Shown here piece by piece: positions 1-7,499 of a stretch of 64,000 nt of DNA; within the stretch, counting starts at the first letter, position 1; each line of letters starts with the position of its first letter. The stretch spans positions 949,744 through 1,013,743 of the forward strand of contig NZ_CP011941.1 of assembly GCF_001040845.1 (NCBI RefSeq), in the 5' to 3' direction. Made by a program: the position numbers and the translations under genes. The notes under the pieces are model-generated. The model was not told the origin of the DNA. It was given only the letters and a program-made list of their open reading frames with translations, and searched no databases. The DNA comes from Synechococcus sp. WH 8020. Its GTDB lineage: Bacteria > Cyanobacteriota > Cyanobacteriia > PCC-6307 > Cyanobiaceae.

Positions 1-119
1 GGCAGCACAAACTTGCTGTTGGCTTCTTCAAGGGCACCGCCAGAACTATGGAAGCTCTCAGCGAAACTTTGGCTATGCAGACTGAAGCTGCCGTCTGCCG
101 TGAAGCGCGCACTCAGCAC
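1..119 (-). CDS. MnmD/MnmC-N-like tRNA methyltransferase, N-terminal fragment
   Basis: Only the first 39 or so codons are inside the window; the gene runs off the left edge. The visible peptide contains RFTADGSFSLHS, then FHSSGGALEEANSKFV, which resembles the start of the methyltransferase domain that finishes mnm5s2U34 in tRNA (MnmD, equivalent to the N-terminal half of MnmC). The GTG at 119 is chosen because it directly precedes the conserved stretch; the frame stays open further upstream inside the aroA 3' end, so a TTG start overlapping aroA is possible. It follows aroA on the same strand with a 7-base gap and is probably co-transcribed. The family call rests on a short stretch. Confidence 0.55.
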   Translation of the reverse strand, partial: MLSARFTADGSFSLHSQSFAESFHSSGGALEEANSKFVL

Positions 120-126
120 AGAACCA

Positions 127-1446
127 TCAGCGACGCAATCTCTCAAGATCGTCCCAAAAAGTGGGGTAACTCACAGCCGCTGCTTCACTGCGGGTAAGCC
201 TTGAATCACCCTCGGCCATTAAACCAGCAACAGCAAGGCTCATGGCAACACGATGGTCTGTCTCACTATCCAATTCAGCACCTTTCAGGGAGTGACCACC
301 TCGAATCGTGAGGCCATCAGGATGTTCATCAATGTCGGCGCCCATCGCTTTGAGTTGCCGAGCCATCACAGCCAGTCGATCCGTTTCTTTGACACGGAGC
401 TCTGCTGCACCGCTAATCCGACTTTCTCCATCACAAAAACAGGCTGCCACACTCAGGATTGGAACTTCATCCACCAAGCGCGGCATGATTTCTTCTCCAA
501 ACTGAAAGGCCTTGAGAGGTCCATGACTCACCTGAAGATCACCGACAGGTTCACCCGCAACATCGCGGCGATTCAACACGTCAATGGAAGCGCCCATCAT
601 CTCCAACACTTCAAGAATTCCCGTGCGGGTGGGATTTAAACCAACATTTTCAACCGTAATCCTGGCCCCAGGAACAAGGGCACCAGCCACAAGCCAGAAG
701 GCAGCAGAACTGATATCTCCTGGCACCACAACATGCTGTCCCTTCAGCGTGGCGCCTGGACGCACCAAAATATGCCTACCCATCTCACCACCCACTTCAA
801 GGTCAGCACCAAAAGCTCTAAGCATGCGTTCACTGTGATCACGGGAATGAGCTGGTTCGATCACACTCGTTGCCCCTTCTGCAGTCAGAGCCGCAAGCAG
901 AATGGCAGATTTCACTTGAGCGCTGGCAACGGGTGTCCCAACCACAGCCCCCCTCAACCGTTGACCTTGAACAGCAAGCGGAGCCAAATTTCCATGATCC
1001 CGACCACGCACATCCGCCCCTAAAAGGGAAAGCGGATGTCCAACCCTGTTCATCGGCCGGCGACGGAGAGAAGAGTCACCAGTCAAAACGAAATGACGCC
1101 CCTCTCGGCCAGCGAGGAGACCCAGCATCAACCTCATTGTGGTTCCGGAATTCCCACAATCAAGAATTTCCGAAGGTTCTTCTAAACCATCAAGACCAAC
1201 CCCCTCAATGGTCACAATTTCACCATTCTGAATAGGCGAAATCGTTGTCCCCATCGAGCGCAGACAGGCAGCAGTACTAATCGGATCCTCTGCTGGCAAG
1301 AGGCCCTCAATGGTGGTTCTGCCCTCTGCAATGGCACCGAAAAGCAAAGCTCGATGGGAAATAGATTTATCGCCTGGCACGCGGACAGAGCCACTGAGGC
1401 TTCCACCTGACTTCAGATCCCTTGGGGAGCCATTTGATCCCGACAC
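127..1446 (-). CDS. aroA: 3-phosphoshikimate 1-carboxyvinyltransferase (EPSP synthase)
   Basis: Transfers enolpyruvyl from PEP to shikimate-3-phosphate, the sixth step of the shikimate pathway, in the cytosol. The 439-residue product has the family landmarks in order: [12 protein letters not shown] near residue 24, GNSGTTMRL near 98 and LNPTRTG near 270, with the late segment [11 protein letters not shown] and RVKETDRL. Its length matches bacterial AroA of the GNSGTT class. The ATG at 1446 gives a short N-terminal tail of about 20 residues before the PGDKS motif. A likely MnmD gene follows 7 bases downstream. Identification is secure; nothing about its regulation is visible. Confidence 0.97.
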   Translation of the reverse strand: MSGSNGSPRDLKSGGSLSGSVRVPGDKSISHRALLFGAIAEGRTTIEGLLPAEDPISTAACLRSMGTTISPIQNGEIVTIEGVGLDGLEEPSEILDCGNSGTTMRLMLGLLAGREGRHFVLTGDSSLRRRPMNRVGHPLSLLGADVRGRDHGNLAPLAVQGQRLRGAVVGTPVASAQVKSAILLAALTAEGATSVIEPAHSRDHSERMLRAFGADLEVGGEMGRHILVRPGATLKGQHVVVPGDISSAAFWLVAGALVPGARITVENVGLNPTRTGILEVLEMMGASIDVLNRRDVAGEPVGDLQVSHGPLKAFQFGEEIMPRLVDEVPILSVAACFCDGESRISGAAELRVKETDRLAVMARQLKAMGADIDEHPDGLTIRGGHSLKGAELDSETDHRVAMSLAVAGLMAEGDSRLTRSEAAAVSYPTFWDDLERLRR

Positions 1447-1833
1447 CGTTGAAAAGCCTGTGGTTGATTAAACAATCCTATTGGCTCGATCTTCAAAGGC
1501 TCTGGCTTGTAGATGAAGTTGTCACCAACGCTTGGAAATACGCCCAGAAGTTCAAGCTGGAGAACGCATGGCAGGTAGCAGTAACAACTCAATCATCAAC
1601 AAAACAGAGTGATCAATGCGCACAAATCAAGTAACTATTAAAAGCAAAGGGATGAACCCATAGGAGAAGCAATGTTCTATTTAAAGAGGCTAATAGTGAT
1701 TCAATGACCACGACTGGAGCAACAAAACCTGACTTCGAATGCGCGATCATTTGATACAAACCTATGATTCATTTGATGAGCAGCGACAAGCAAGACTTAG
1801 ATATTGTGTTCAGCATTGTTTGTCAGGCATTAA
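1447..1833. other. Intergenic region, nothing recognised
   Basis: A 387-base AT-rich gap between the divergent aroA and Crp-family genes. A weak open frame runs through its left part but has no recognisable product, and it overlaps the aroA start. No tRNA, clear promoter or repeat was seen. Confidence 0.5.
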
Positions 1834-2436
1834 TTGCATTGCCTCAAAAGGGGTCAGAGCTTAGATATCACATTCATGGATCTTGATGATGATGAGTGTA
1901 AAAGCTCCCATTTCATCAACATAGAATACGGGGTTGCACGGATCAGCCTCGTTTCAACAATCAATTCCGAGCTGTTTCCAATTGGTTTTTTTGGATCAGA
2001 ATGGTTAAGGCTTGAAAGGGAAAGGCTTAGAGACTTTTCACTGCGACTGGAAGCATTGAACGAAGTCAAATTGAAAATCACAACAACTTGCGATTCCACA
2101 AAAAAAATAGATTCTATTTTCCACAGTCAATGGCTCCTGATATTATGCATGATCAAATCATCAAATCAGATTGAAATCCGTATTTGCCGATTAATCGCCA
2201 TTTTGGTATTTTCATTTGGAAGAAGGAATAAAGAGAGCTACACGCTTCCGTTCGAGTTGAGCCATTCACAAATTGCTCTTTTAGTAGGCTGCACCCGCTC
2301 AACGGTCACACGACAACTTGGATTCTTGAGAGAGAAAGAACTAATCAGCTCCAATAAAAACAATTACGGAATCGTCGTGAGCGAAAAACTAATCGCACAG
2401 GAAGCAATATTTGTAGACCAACTGCAATTTAGCTAA
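1834..2436 (+). CDS. Crp/Fnr-family transcriptional regulator (iron island)
   Basis: A 200-residue protein with a poorly conserved N-terminal effector part and a clear C-terminal Crp-type helix-turn-helix. The segment LSHSQIALLVGCTRSTVTRQ near residues 144-163 is followed by LGFLREKELI. No cAMP-pocket or Fe-S cysteine signature is evident, so ligand and targets are unknown. The first codon of the frame is TTG at 1834; an ATG at 1876 would give 186 residues, and neither has a strong ribosome binding site. It sits upstream of ferritin in the same direction, and a second Crp-type gene flanks the ferritin on the other side, so a role in iron or redox control is inferred. The region is AT-rich compared with the core genes. 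Confidence 0.8.
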   Translation: MHCLKRGQSLDITFMDLDDDECKSSHFINIEYGVARISLVSTINSELFPIGFFGSEWLRLERERLRDFSLRLEALNEVKLKITTTCDSTKKIDSIFHSQWLLILCMIKSSNQIEIRICRLIAILVFSFGRRNKESYTLPFELSHSQIALLVGCTRSTVTRQLGFLREKELISSNKNNYGIVVSEKLIAQEAIFVDQLQFS

Positions 2437-2616
2437 TCAACCTCGACCGCATCGACAATGACCACCTTTCCACTTTGAACATTTTGATTTCTTGCATCCT
2501 TTCTTCTTACTAAAAAGAGTGATAATTGAAAGTCTTTTTGAAATTTTTTCGATCCCAAGGCTTTCCTGTGAACCCTGAAGTCGCGCCATTCGAGCCATCT
2601 TGAGATTGACTCTCAT
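2437..2616 (-). CDS. Possible small Cys-rich basic peptide
   Basis: An open frame of 59 residues from an ATG at 2616, whose stop abuts the stop of the convergent Crp gene. Its last 20 residues carry four cysteines and a histidine (GCKKSKC, then GGHCRCGRG), a spacing that could bind metal, preceded by a lysine-rich stretch. A perfect TATAAT (2615-2620, minus strand) overlaps the ATG, so a near-leaderless transcript starting at an internal ATG (2598) is also possible. No family is recognised and it may be spurious; it is listed for its cysteine cluster and its place beside ferritin. Confidence 0.3.
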   Translation of the reverse strand: MRVNLKMARMARLQGSQESLGIEKISKRLSIITLFSKKKGCKKSKCSKWKGGHCRCGRG

Positions 2617-2620
2617 TATA
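2602..2620. promoter_or_regulatory. Candidate Fur-box-like site upstream of ferritin
   Basis: GAGATTGACTCTCATTATA matches the classical 19-base Fur box consensus at 13 of 19 positions by hand count. It lies 35 bases upstream of the ferritin -35 element and overlaps the putative -10 of the divergent Cys-rich frame. Matches at this level can arise by chance. Confidence 0.3.
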
Positions 2621-2654
2621 CATGGTCGAAAGCGCACAAAATAAACATTGTTGC

Positions 2655-2683
2655 TTGACGAAACAGTCAGAAAAGTCAATAAT
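2655..2683 (+). promoter_or_regulatory. Probable sigma-70 promoter of ferritin
   Basis: TTGACG at 2655-2660 and AATAAT at 2678-2683 are separated by exactly 17 bases. This places a transcription start near 2690, about 30 bases before the ferritin ATG at 2719. Confidence 0.55.
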
Positions 2684-2718
2684 CAAAATGTGCTTTTTGA
2701 TTCAGAGGGGTGTTCAAT

Positions 2719-3294
2719 ATGACGACTTCAAATTCGTCAATCAAAATGGCAGGGGAGGTTGCTCAGGGCCCAAACGGGCGTGCATTAGCCGAGTCCATGA
2801 ATCCTGATTTACTCGGCGCAATCCAGCAACACATCTCGATCGAAAGGTATGCGTCGATCACCTATTTGGCCATGTCCATTTGGAGTGCGGAACGCGAGCT
2901 TGCCGGTTTCTATCAATTTTTCGACGGCGAAGCCAAAGATGAACAATCCCATGCAGTGCATTTCACCCAGTATTTAGTTGCGCGAAGTCAGTCCAACGAT
3001 CTGCAAGCATTGGATGCTCCACGTCAAAACTGGGACAACTTAGCGTCGTTAATGGCTACAGCGTTTCAAATGGAAGCGGATACGACATCTTCCATCCAAA
3101 GCGTCTATGCCTTAGCTGAAAGAAACAGTGATACCAGAACAACCGTCTTTCTTGACCCGTTGATCGAGGCCCAAATCCAATCAGAAGATCAATTCGCTTA
3201 CTTACTAGGACGCGTCAAATTTGCAAATGGTGACCCCACAGCACTGCTTGTCATCGATAACGAATTAAGAGCAGGTCAAACGCAGCGAGGATGA
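2719..3294 (+). CDS. Non-haem ferritin (SynFtn-like)
   Basis: Iron-storage ferritin that oxidises Fe2+ at a diiron centre and mineralises it inside a protein cage. The sequence has [17 protein letters not shown] (centre Glu and conserved Tyr), the [14 protein letters not shown] helix with Glu and His ligands, and a later MEADTTSS and [13 protein letters not shown]. Counting from the internal ATG at 2746 gives 182 residues with Glu at 33 and Tyr at 40, the numbering I recall for SynFtn of Synechococcus CC9311. The ATG at 2719 is preferred here because AGAGGGG lies about 9 bases upstream; a GTG at 2710 is also in frame. It is flanked by two Crp-type regulators, with a good promoter and a Fur-like site upstream. 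Confidence 0.93.
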   Translation: MTTSNSSIKMAGEVAQGPNGRALAESMNPDLLGAIQQHISIERYASITYLAMSIWSAERELAGFYQFFDGEAKDEQSHAVHFTQYLVARSQSNDLQALDAPRQNWDNLASLMATAFQMEADTTSSIQSVYALAERNSDTRTTVFLDPLIEAQIQSEDQFAYLLGRVKFANGDPTALLVIDNELRAGQTQRG

Positions 3295-3552
3295 CCTTAG
3301 CGTTGCTCGTTTGCTTTGTTCATAGAGCAAACGAGCGCCAAGAGTGAGTTGCTCCAAATTTAGAAGGTCGAAAGTCTCATAAATTTCAACGAGCCTGGTG
3401 TGAATTGATTCCAAATCATCTCTTAATCGCTGCTTGAGAGTTGGAGTAATTGACTTCATCGTTCTCTCTATCGCGATGCGTTGATAACTCGATAAAGACT
3501 CTATCTCTTTGCTCAAGGCCAGAACTAAACATTCACTTGAAATTCTTTCCAT
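3265..3552 (-). CDS. Small hypothetical protein downstream of Crp gene
   Basis: A 95-residue, largely helical, Leu/Glu-rich protein with no recognised domain. Its ATG lies 8 bases after the stop of the Crp-type gene on the same strand, which suggests an operon. Its last 10 codons overlap the end of the convergent ferritin gene by 30 bases, so its transcript could run antisense into ferritin mRNA. Gene status is supported by operon-like spacing and the absence of any competing frame in most of its length, not by homology. Confidence 0.5.
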   Translation of the reverse strand: MERISSECLVLALSKEIESLSSYQRIAIERTMKSITPTLKQRLRDDLESIHTRLVEIYETFDLLNLEQLTLGARLLYEQSKRATLRSSSLRLTCS

Positions 3553-3560
3553 ACCATTAC

Positions 3561-4154
3561 CTAAAAACCGAGTGGACTGGATTCAATCAACCTCGGAGAT
3601 AGCTTCATTGTGGCCTCTCCAGAGTTTGTCACCAACATTTCCCCATTGCGAAGCTTGGAAATCAAGCGCGTTGAAGTCACTCTTGTGGAACCAATCAGTT
3701 CACCAATGCGATCGTGTGTAAGGCGAAAAGGAAGGTTGCACCATTCTCCATATCGCTTACCCAACCGATTCACAAGAAGACTAAGCAAGGCATGTAAACG
3801 CTGTTCTGCTTGCCCTAAGTGACGGATTCGCAGCAGCTGCAAAGTCCACTCATTCACAGAGTCATAACCGTTTGGTGATGGCTCCAACGACTTGGTTTCG
3901 ATTCTCAGAGGGGTCATGGCCTCGACGCAAATGCCATCACTGCACAAACAATCGGTGCGGAGCTGATCGCCCGTCTGCAAGAAAGCAAGGGTCATGCCTT
4001 CTGTTTCTTCACAAGGGCAATAAACCCTGGCAATTCCCTCAAGCACATTTAATTTCATGCACTCACTGCGTCCGTGCGTATCAACAAGAACGGTTTGGCC
4101 GGTTGGGATTTGGATCGACGAGGTGGGGTCGTCAGGCAGAAAGCGGAAGCTCAC
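3561..4154 (-). CDS. Crp/Fnr-family transcriptional regulator
   Basis: About 197 residues from a GTG at 4154 (MSFRFLPDD). The frame is open to a TTG at 4226, but GTG gives a length like the sister regulator at 1834 and leaves a Fur-like sequence in the promoter rather than inside the coding region. The N-terminal half has beta-roll-like segments and several cysteines (VYCPCEE, DCLCSDGIC), possibly redox- or metal-sensing. The C-terminal HTH reads LTHDRIGELIGSTRVTSTRL. It is convergent with ferritin and divergent from the porin. A role in iron response is inferred only from position. Confidence 0.82.
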   Translation of the reverse strand: MSFRFLPDDPTSSIQIPTGQTVLVDTHGRSECMKLNVLEGIARVYCPCEETEGMTLAFLQTGDQLRTDCLCSDGICVEAMTPLRIETKSLEPSPNGYDSVNEWTLQLLRIRHLGQAEQRLHALLSLLVNRLGKRYGEWCNLPFRLTHDRIGELIGSTRVTSTRLISKLRNGEMLVTNSGEATMKLSPRLIESSPLGF

Positions 4155-4172
4155 GGAGGGGGTTAACGCTAA

Positions 4173-4187
4173 TGAGAATTGATAGCA
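4173..4187. promoter_or_regulatory. Candidate Fur-like inverted site before Crp gene
   Basis: TGAGAATTGATAGCA matches the 7-1-7 Fur motif (TGATAAT-N-ATTATCA) at 10 of 14 positions by hand count. It lies 19 bases upstream of the preferred GTG start of the Crp-type gene on the minus strand. Chance match is possible. Confidence 0.3.
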
Positions 4188-4222
4188 ACATAAACGAAAC
4201 AGGGGCTTTCTGCAATCGATTC

Positions 4223-4420
4223 TCAATAGCTATTGCTTGTTGATGGTGATTGTGTGCGATCTCGACCGTTCCTGACCAAAAACCGCTGACTTTGCGTCTG
4301 ATCACTGACGAATGCATCCCTACCTACGAGGGAATCGCGTCGCACCAGAACGAACGCAACCGCCACAAGCACTGCAAGAACAAGCAAAGAAGCTCTTAAA
4401 ATGAAATTGGTGATGTTCAA
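4223..4420 (-). CDS. Possible small single-pass membrane protein
   Basis: A 65-residue frame starting with TTG at 4420. Residues 7-26 form a clean hydrophobic helix (LRASLLVLAVLVAVAFVLV) followed by a basic RR and a polar tail, giving an N-anchored topology. It lies just upstream of the Crp-type gene on the same strand. The lack of an ATG start and of a recognised family keeps confidence low; the hydrophobic block is the main evidence. Confidence 0.4.
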   Translation of the reverse strand: MNITNFILRASLLVLAVLVAVAFVLVRRDSLVGRDAFVSDQTQSQRFLVRNGRDRTQSPSTSNSY

Positions 4421-4610
4421 TTCTCAGATTGATTTGGGCGCCATTTCTAGAAAACAGAATGAACCTGAGCTAGCAGGTATCAAATGACGCGCGCACTTGT
4501 GCTTTATGCCAAAAAGATATGTGATGAACAGGGGTATGGAAATGTCTTTTTTAAGTCGCATTTTTGATCAAGAGGAATTAAATTTCCGTCGACGCATTTT
4601 GCGTCATCTT

Positions 4611-4619
4611 GTGTGAGGA
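4611..4619 (+). promoter_or_regulatory. Yfr1-complementary site at porin ribosome binding site
   Basis: GTGTGAGGA is the reverse complement of nine bases of the ultraconserved Yfr1 loop motif ACTCCTCACAC. It includes the GAGGA ribosome binding sequence 5 bases before the TTG start at 4625. A short hairpin, GACGCATTTTGCGTC, occupies 4591-4605 just upstream. The same nine bases precede the second porin (27937-27945). Confidence 0.6.
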
Positions 4620-4624
4620 TCATT

Positions 4625-6301
4625 TTGAAACTTTTCCATCAACTGCTGGTGGCCCCAGCTGCCCTGGGCCTTTTGGCGCCTGTGGCTGCAAACGCCACCG
4701 ACTTCAACGCCACTGAGCTCAACATCAATGGTGTGTCTGACTATGCCGCCACCTCTGCATTGAGCAGCCGCGAGCAAGTCACCAGCATCACTCAGTTTTC
4801 CGACGTTTACCCAACCGACTGGGCTTATCAGGCTCTGAGCAACCTGATCGAGCGCTACGGCTGTGTGGCCGGTTACCCCAACGGCACCTACCGCGGTAAC
4901 AGGGCAATGACCCGCTTTGAAGCGGCTGCACTGTTGAACGCCTGTCTCGACCGCGTCACCGAAGTGACCGACGAGCTCAAGCGCCTGATGAAAGAGTTCG
5001 AAAAGGAACTCGCCATCCTCAAGGGCCGTGTTGACGGACTTGAAGCTCGCGTTGGCGAACTGGAAGCCACTCAGTTCTCCACCACCACCAAACTGAGCGG
5101 TAAAGCAGAATTCACCATTGGTGCCACTTCATACGGCGGTGATAAAACCGACGATCTACAAGATGAAAATGGTAACTATTTAGGTGATACAGGGACGGTC
5201 TTCTCATACCGCACAACACTCAACCTGAACACCAGCTTCACGGGCAAAGATTTGCTGTATACCCGTTTAAGAACGGGTAATTTCGGTGAGAACACCTTCT
5301 CTGGAAAGGGTTACACCGGTAAGCAAACTCAGATCGAAGCTTCCAAGAGCAGCGAAAACAGCCTGAAGGTTGACAAGCTTTGGTATCAATTCCCCCTCGG
5401 AAATGACTTCCAAGTTTTTGTTGGTCCTCTAATCGAGAACTACTACATGTTGGCCGCCACCCCTGGCGTCTATAAGCACGTGCTGAAGCAGTTCAAGCTT
5501 GGTGGCTACTATGGTGCTTATGGTGCAAGTACATCACCTGGCGCAGGTATCAACTGGATCAGCAACAGAAACTCCGACTACAGCGATCCTAAGTTCAAAT
5601 TCAGTGCTAACTATGTAGCCAAGAATGGAGCGATTAGTAGGACCAGAAATGAGTTCGACGCTGACGGTGAAAAAATTGCCGATGGCGGTGGTATCGCAAC
5701 TGATAATGGTAAAGGGAAATTCCTTACCCAAATTGCTTACGGAACACCCTCCTGGCAAATCTCTGCAGCCTATGCCTATTCACAGGCAGGAATGACCGTT
5801 GGTGGAGCAGGTACTCCTGCCGGCTTGAATAAAGGTGGGTATTCAGACGCGAATCAGTTCAACCTAAATGCCTACTACCAGCCATTGGACAACGGCTGGA
5901 TCCCTAGCATCAGTGTTGGTTGGAGCATCACTTCCTTCAACAATGATGATGGCTTTAGTGACGGCGATGTCACCCAATCACAAGGTTGGCTAGTGGGTCT
6001 GAACTGGCAAGATGCCTTCATGCGCGGTAACCGCTTAGGTTTCGCAATTGGACAACCTCAGTTTGCGACTGCTCTGAAGAATCAGGGTAAAGACGGCAAT
6101 GGTTATGCAGACGATGGCAACTATGCCATGGAACTGTATTACGACTTCCAAGTCACCGATAACATCACTGTGACTCCTGCTCTGTTCTACTTGAGCCGTC
6201 CTTTCGGCCAAGAAACTGGAGACAGCGCATCTAAAGGTGGGGCTGGTGCCGACCAGTTCAATACCTTTGGTGGTCTTGTGTTGACTACATTTAAGTTCTA
6301 A
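4625..6301 (+). CDS. SLH-domain outer membrane porin (SomA/iron-uptake porin type)
   Basis: Outer-membrane channel of the cyanobacterial SLH/OprB-like family. Order: signal peptide to ANA near residue 23, SLH domain with FSDVYPTDWAYQALSNL and GYPNGTYRGNRAMTRFEAAA, a coiled coil (EVTDELKRLMKEFEKELAIL) and a long beta-barrel ending in the outer-membrane signature TTFKF with terminal Phe. The start is put at TTG 4625, not the GTG at 4613, because it aligns with the ATG of the second porin (MKLF), has GAGGA 5 bases upstream, and the GTG lies inside that ribosome binding sequence. TTG is unusual for an abundant protein. It neighbours iron genes, so RefSeq-style naming as an iron uptake porin fits, but the transported solute is not shown by sequence. 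Confidence 0.93.
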   Translation: MKLFHQLLVAPAALGLLAPVAANATDFNATELNINGVSDYAATSALSSREQVTSITQFSDVYPTDWAYQALSNLIERYGCVAGYPNGTYRGNRAMTRFEAAALLNACLDRVTEVTDELKRLMKEFEKELAILKGRVDGLEARVGELEATQFSTTTKLSGKAEFTIGATSYGGDKTDDLQDENGNYLGDTGTVFSYRTTLNLNTSFTGKDLLYTRLRTGNFGENTFSGKGYTGKQTQIEASKSSENSLKVDKLWYQFPLGNDFQVFVGPLIENYYMLAATPGVYKHVLKQFKLGGYYGAYGASTSPGAGINWISNRNSDYSDPKFKFSANYVAKNGAISRTRNEFDADGEKIADGGGIATDNGKGKFLTQIAYGTPSWQISAAYAYSQAGMTVGGAGTPAGLNKGGYSDANQFNLNAYYQPLDNGWIPSISVGWSITSFNNDDGFSDGDVTQSQGWLVGLNWQDAFMRGNRLGFAIGQPQFATALKNQGKDGNGYADDGNYAMELYYDFQVTDNITVTPALFYLSRPFGQETGDSASKGGAGADQFNTFGGLVLTTFKF

Positions 6302-6326
6302 AACTTAAATTTCATCTCATCAAAGA

Positions 6327-6351
6327 GGAGGGTTTCAACCCTCCTTTTTTT
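6327..6351 (+). terminator. Rho-independent terminator of porin gene
   Basis: Perfect 8-base stem GGAGGGTT/AACCCTCC with a 2-base loop followed by seven T residues, 25 bases after the porin stop. Confidence 0.9.
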
Positions 6352-6368
6352 GCGTTCAAATTTCCATT

Positions 6369-6398
6369 AAAAAAGGAGGGTCTCACAAGTCCCTCCTT
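6369..6398 (-). terminator. Rho-independent terminator of the small exported protein gene
   Basis: Read on the minus strand, AAGGAGGG and CCCTCCTT form a stem followed by a T run (complement of 6369-6374), 24 bases after the convergent gene ends. It shares its stem sequence with the porin terminator. Confidence 0.75.
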
Positions 6399-6421
6399 AG
6401 AAGCTTAGAACAAGCTTCGTC

Positions 6422-6664
6422 TTACCAGCAATTCTCGCCCTCACCAATCGGAATACAAATATTCTGCTCTTTTGCCTTTTCAGCTGCAGCCTTGGCATCA
6501 GCATCTTTCTTAGCTTCTTCATCAACATCTTGATCTGTCGACCATTCCTGCAGACCTCCACCAATCATGTCTTGATCTGCTTGAGCGGGTTCGACGATTG
6601 CTAGCTGACCTGATAGTGCAGCTGCACTAGCAAGAAATATTGAAAGGGCAGTCGTCTTTTTCAT
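6422..6664 (-). CDS. Small exported protein, unknown function
   Basis: 80 residues. An N-terminal signal peptide (MKKTTALSIFLASAAALSG, then an AQA-type cleavage site near residue 29) precedes an acidic, Ala/Lys/Asp-rich central helix and a short C-terminal motif, CIPIGEGENCW, with two cysteines that could form a disulphide in the periplasm or lumen. ATG start at 6664; its own terminator lies directly downstream. It stands between the porin and the PiuC-type gene, so an iron-related role is possible but unsupported. No family recognised. Confidence 0.75.
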   Translation of the reverse strand: MKKTTALSIFLASAAALSGQLAIVEPAQADQDMIGGGLQEWSTDQDVDEEAKKDADAKAAAEKAKEQNICIPIGEGENCW

Positions 6665-6729
6665 GAAATTTGGGTATACACCTTATTTTACTGAACACCA
6701 GGAAAGGGAGCAGATCTTTTGATACATCC

Positions 6730-7392
6730 CTAGCTGCCTAAACGTCGCAACAGGTTGGTATAGGCCAGGAAAATTAAATCAAGTTCGTCACTACGACCGT
6801 GCTTTGCCAAAACCGCTCGTGCACCACTTTCCAGTTGAAACAAACAGATGCGATCATTTTCGTTTTGAACATAACTCTCAATCCAACCCACACAAACTGT
6901 GCGAACACCCCTGGTGACAGTGCAAACGCGATGCAAGGATGTGCTTGGATAAACAACAACTTCACCCTGCTTAAGCTTGATAGGGTATGACTCAGAAATA
7001 CTATCAATCTCCAATTCACCACCCTCATACATTGTGTCATCTGTCAAAGAGAGGGTAAATGACAAATCACTTCGTCCACTGCTCATATAGGCATTATCAA
7101 CGTGAGTACCATATCCACCTTCCTTTTCTGTTTTAGAAATTAAGAGTCGATGGAGCTTGCGAGGAAGGCAAAACCCCTTCACTGCAGGATGATTCCACAT
7201 TGCACGTTCTACGAGCTCATGAATTTCTTTTCGCAATGCAGAGTCATAGTTAATTTGAAGATTTCTTTTACCCCCCTTAGCGTGAGCACCAGCGGTTAGC
7301 GAACCATCCAACCATTCCGCTTCGCTGGCAAGTCGTTCAAGCAAGCGCTCACAGGTTGTTTGATCCAGTATTTGCAATCGCAAGTGATTCAT
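6730..7392 (-). CDS. Fe(II)/2-oxoglutarate dioxygenase, PiuC-like (PKHD type)
   Basis: A 220-residue 2-oxoglutarate-dependent dioxygenase of the PKHD/PiuC family, often found with iron-uptake genes. The HxD motif is in YGTHVDNAYMS, the distal His in TSLHRVCTV, and the 2-oxoglutarate-binding Arg in the following GVRTVCVGWIES segment. GGELEID and QGEVVVYPS are also typical. Length matches the family (about 220-225). It is divergent from futA across a 107-base promoter region, which supports an iron-acquisition role; the hydroxylated substrate is unknown. Confidence 0.9.
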   Translation of the reverse strand: MNHLRLQILDQTTCERLLERLASEAEWLDGSLTAGAHAKGGKRNLQINYDSALRKEIHELVERAMWNHPAVKGFCLPRKLHRLLISKTEKEGGYGTHVDNAYMSSGRSDLSFTLSLTDDTMYEGGELEIDSISESYPIKLKQGEVVVYPSTSLHRVCTVTRGVRTVCVGWIESYVQNENDRICLFQLESGARAVLAKHGRSDELDLIFLAYTNLLRRLGS

Positions 7393-7499
7393 TGTTCAGT
7401 CCTTGTATCTCTGGCAAGATCGGCGAAGCGTAGCGCTGTGACAAATGATTCGTTTGCGTCCCAACAGGCTTCTATAATAAAAGAAAATGCTTTATTAAG

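Noticed and set aside
1422-1634. 70-codon plus-strand frame across the aroA start
   Set aside because: Overlaps the start of a certain gene on the other strand, no ribosome binding site and no recognisable composition.
7441-7499. Fur box between the PiuC-type gene and futA
   Set aside because: Expected from function, but no stretch in the 107-base gap matched the Fur consensus better than chance; only a TATAAT was found.
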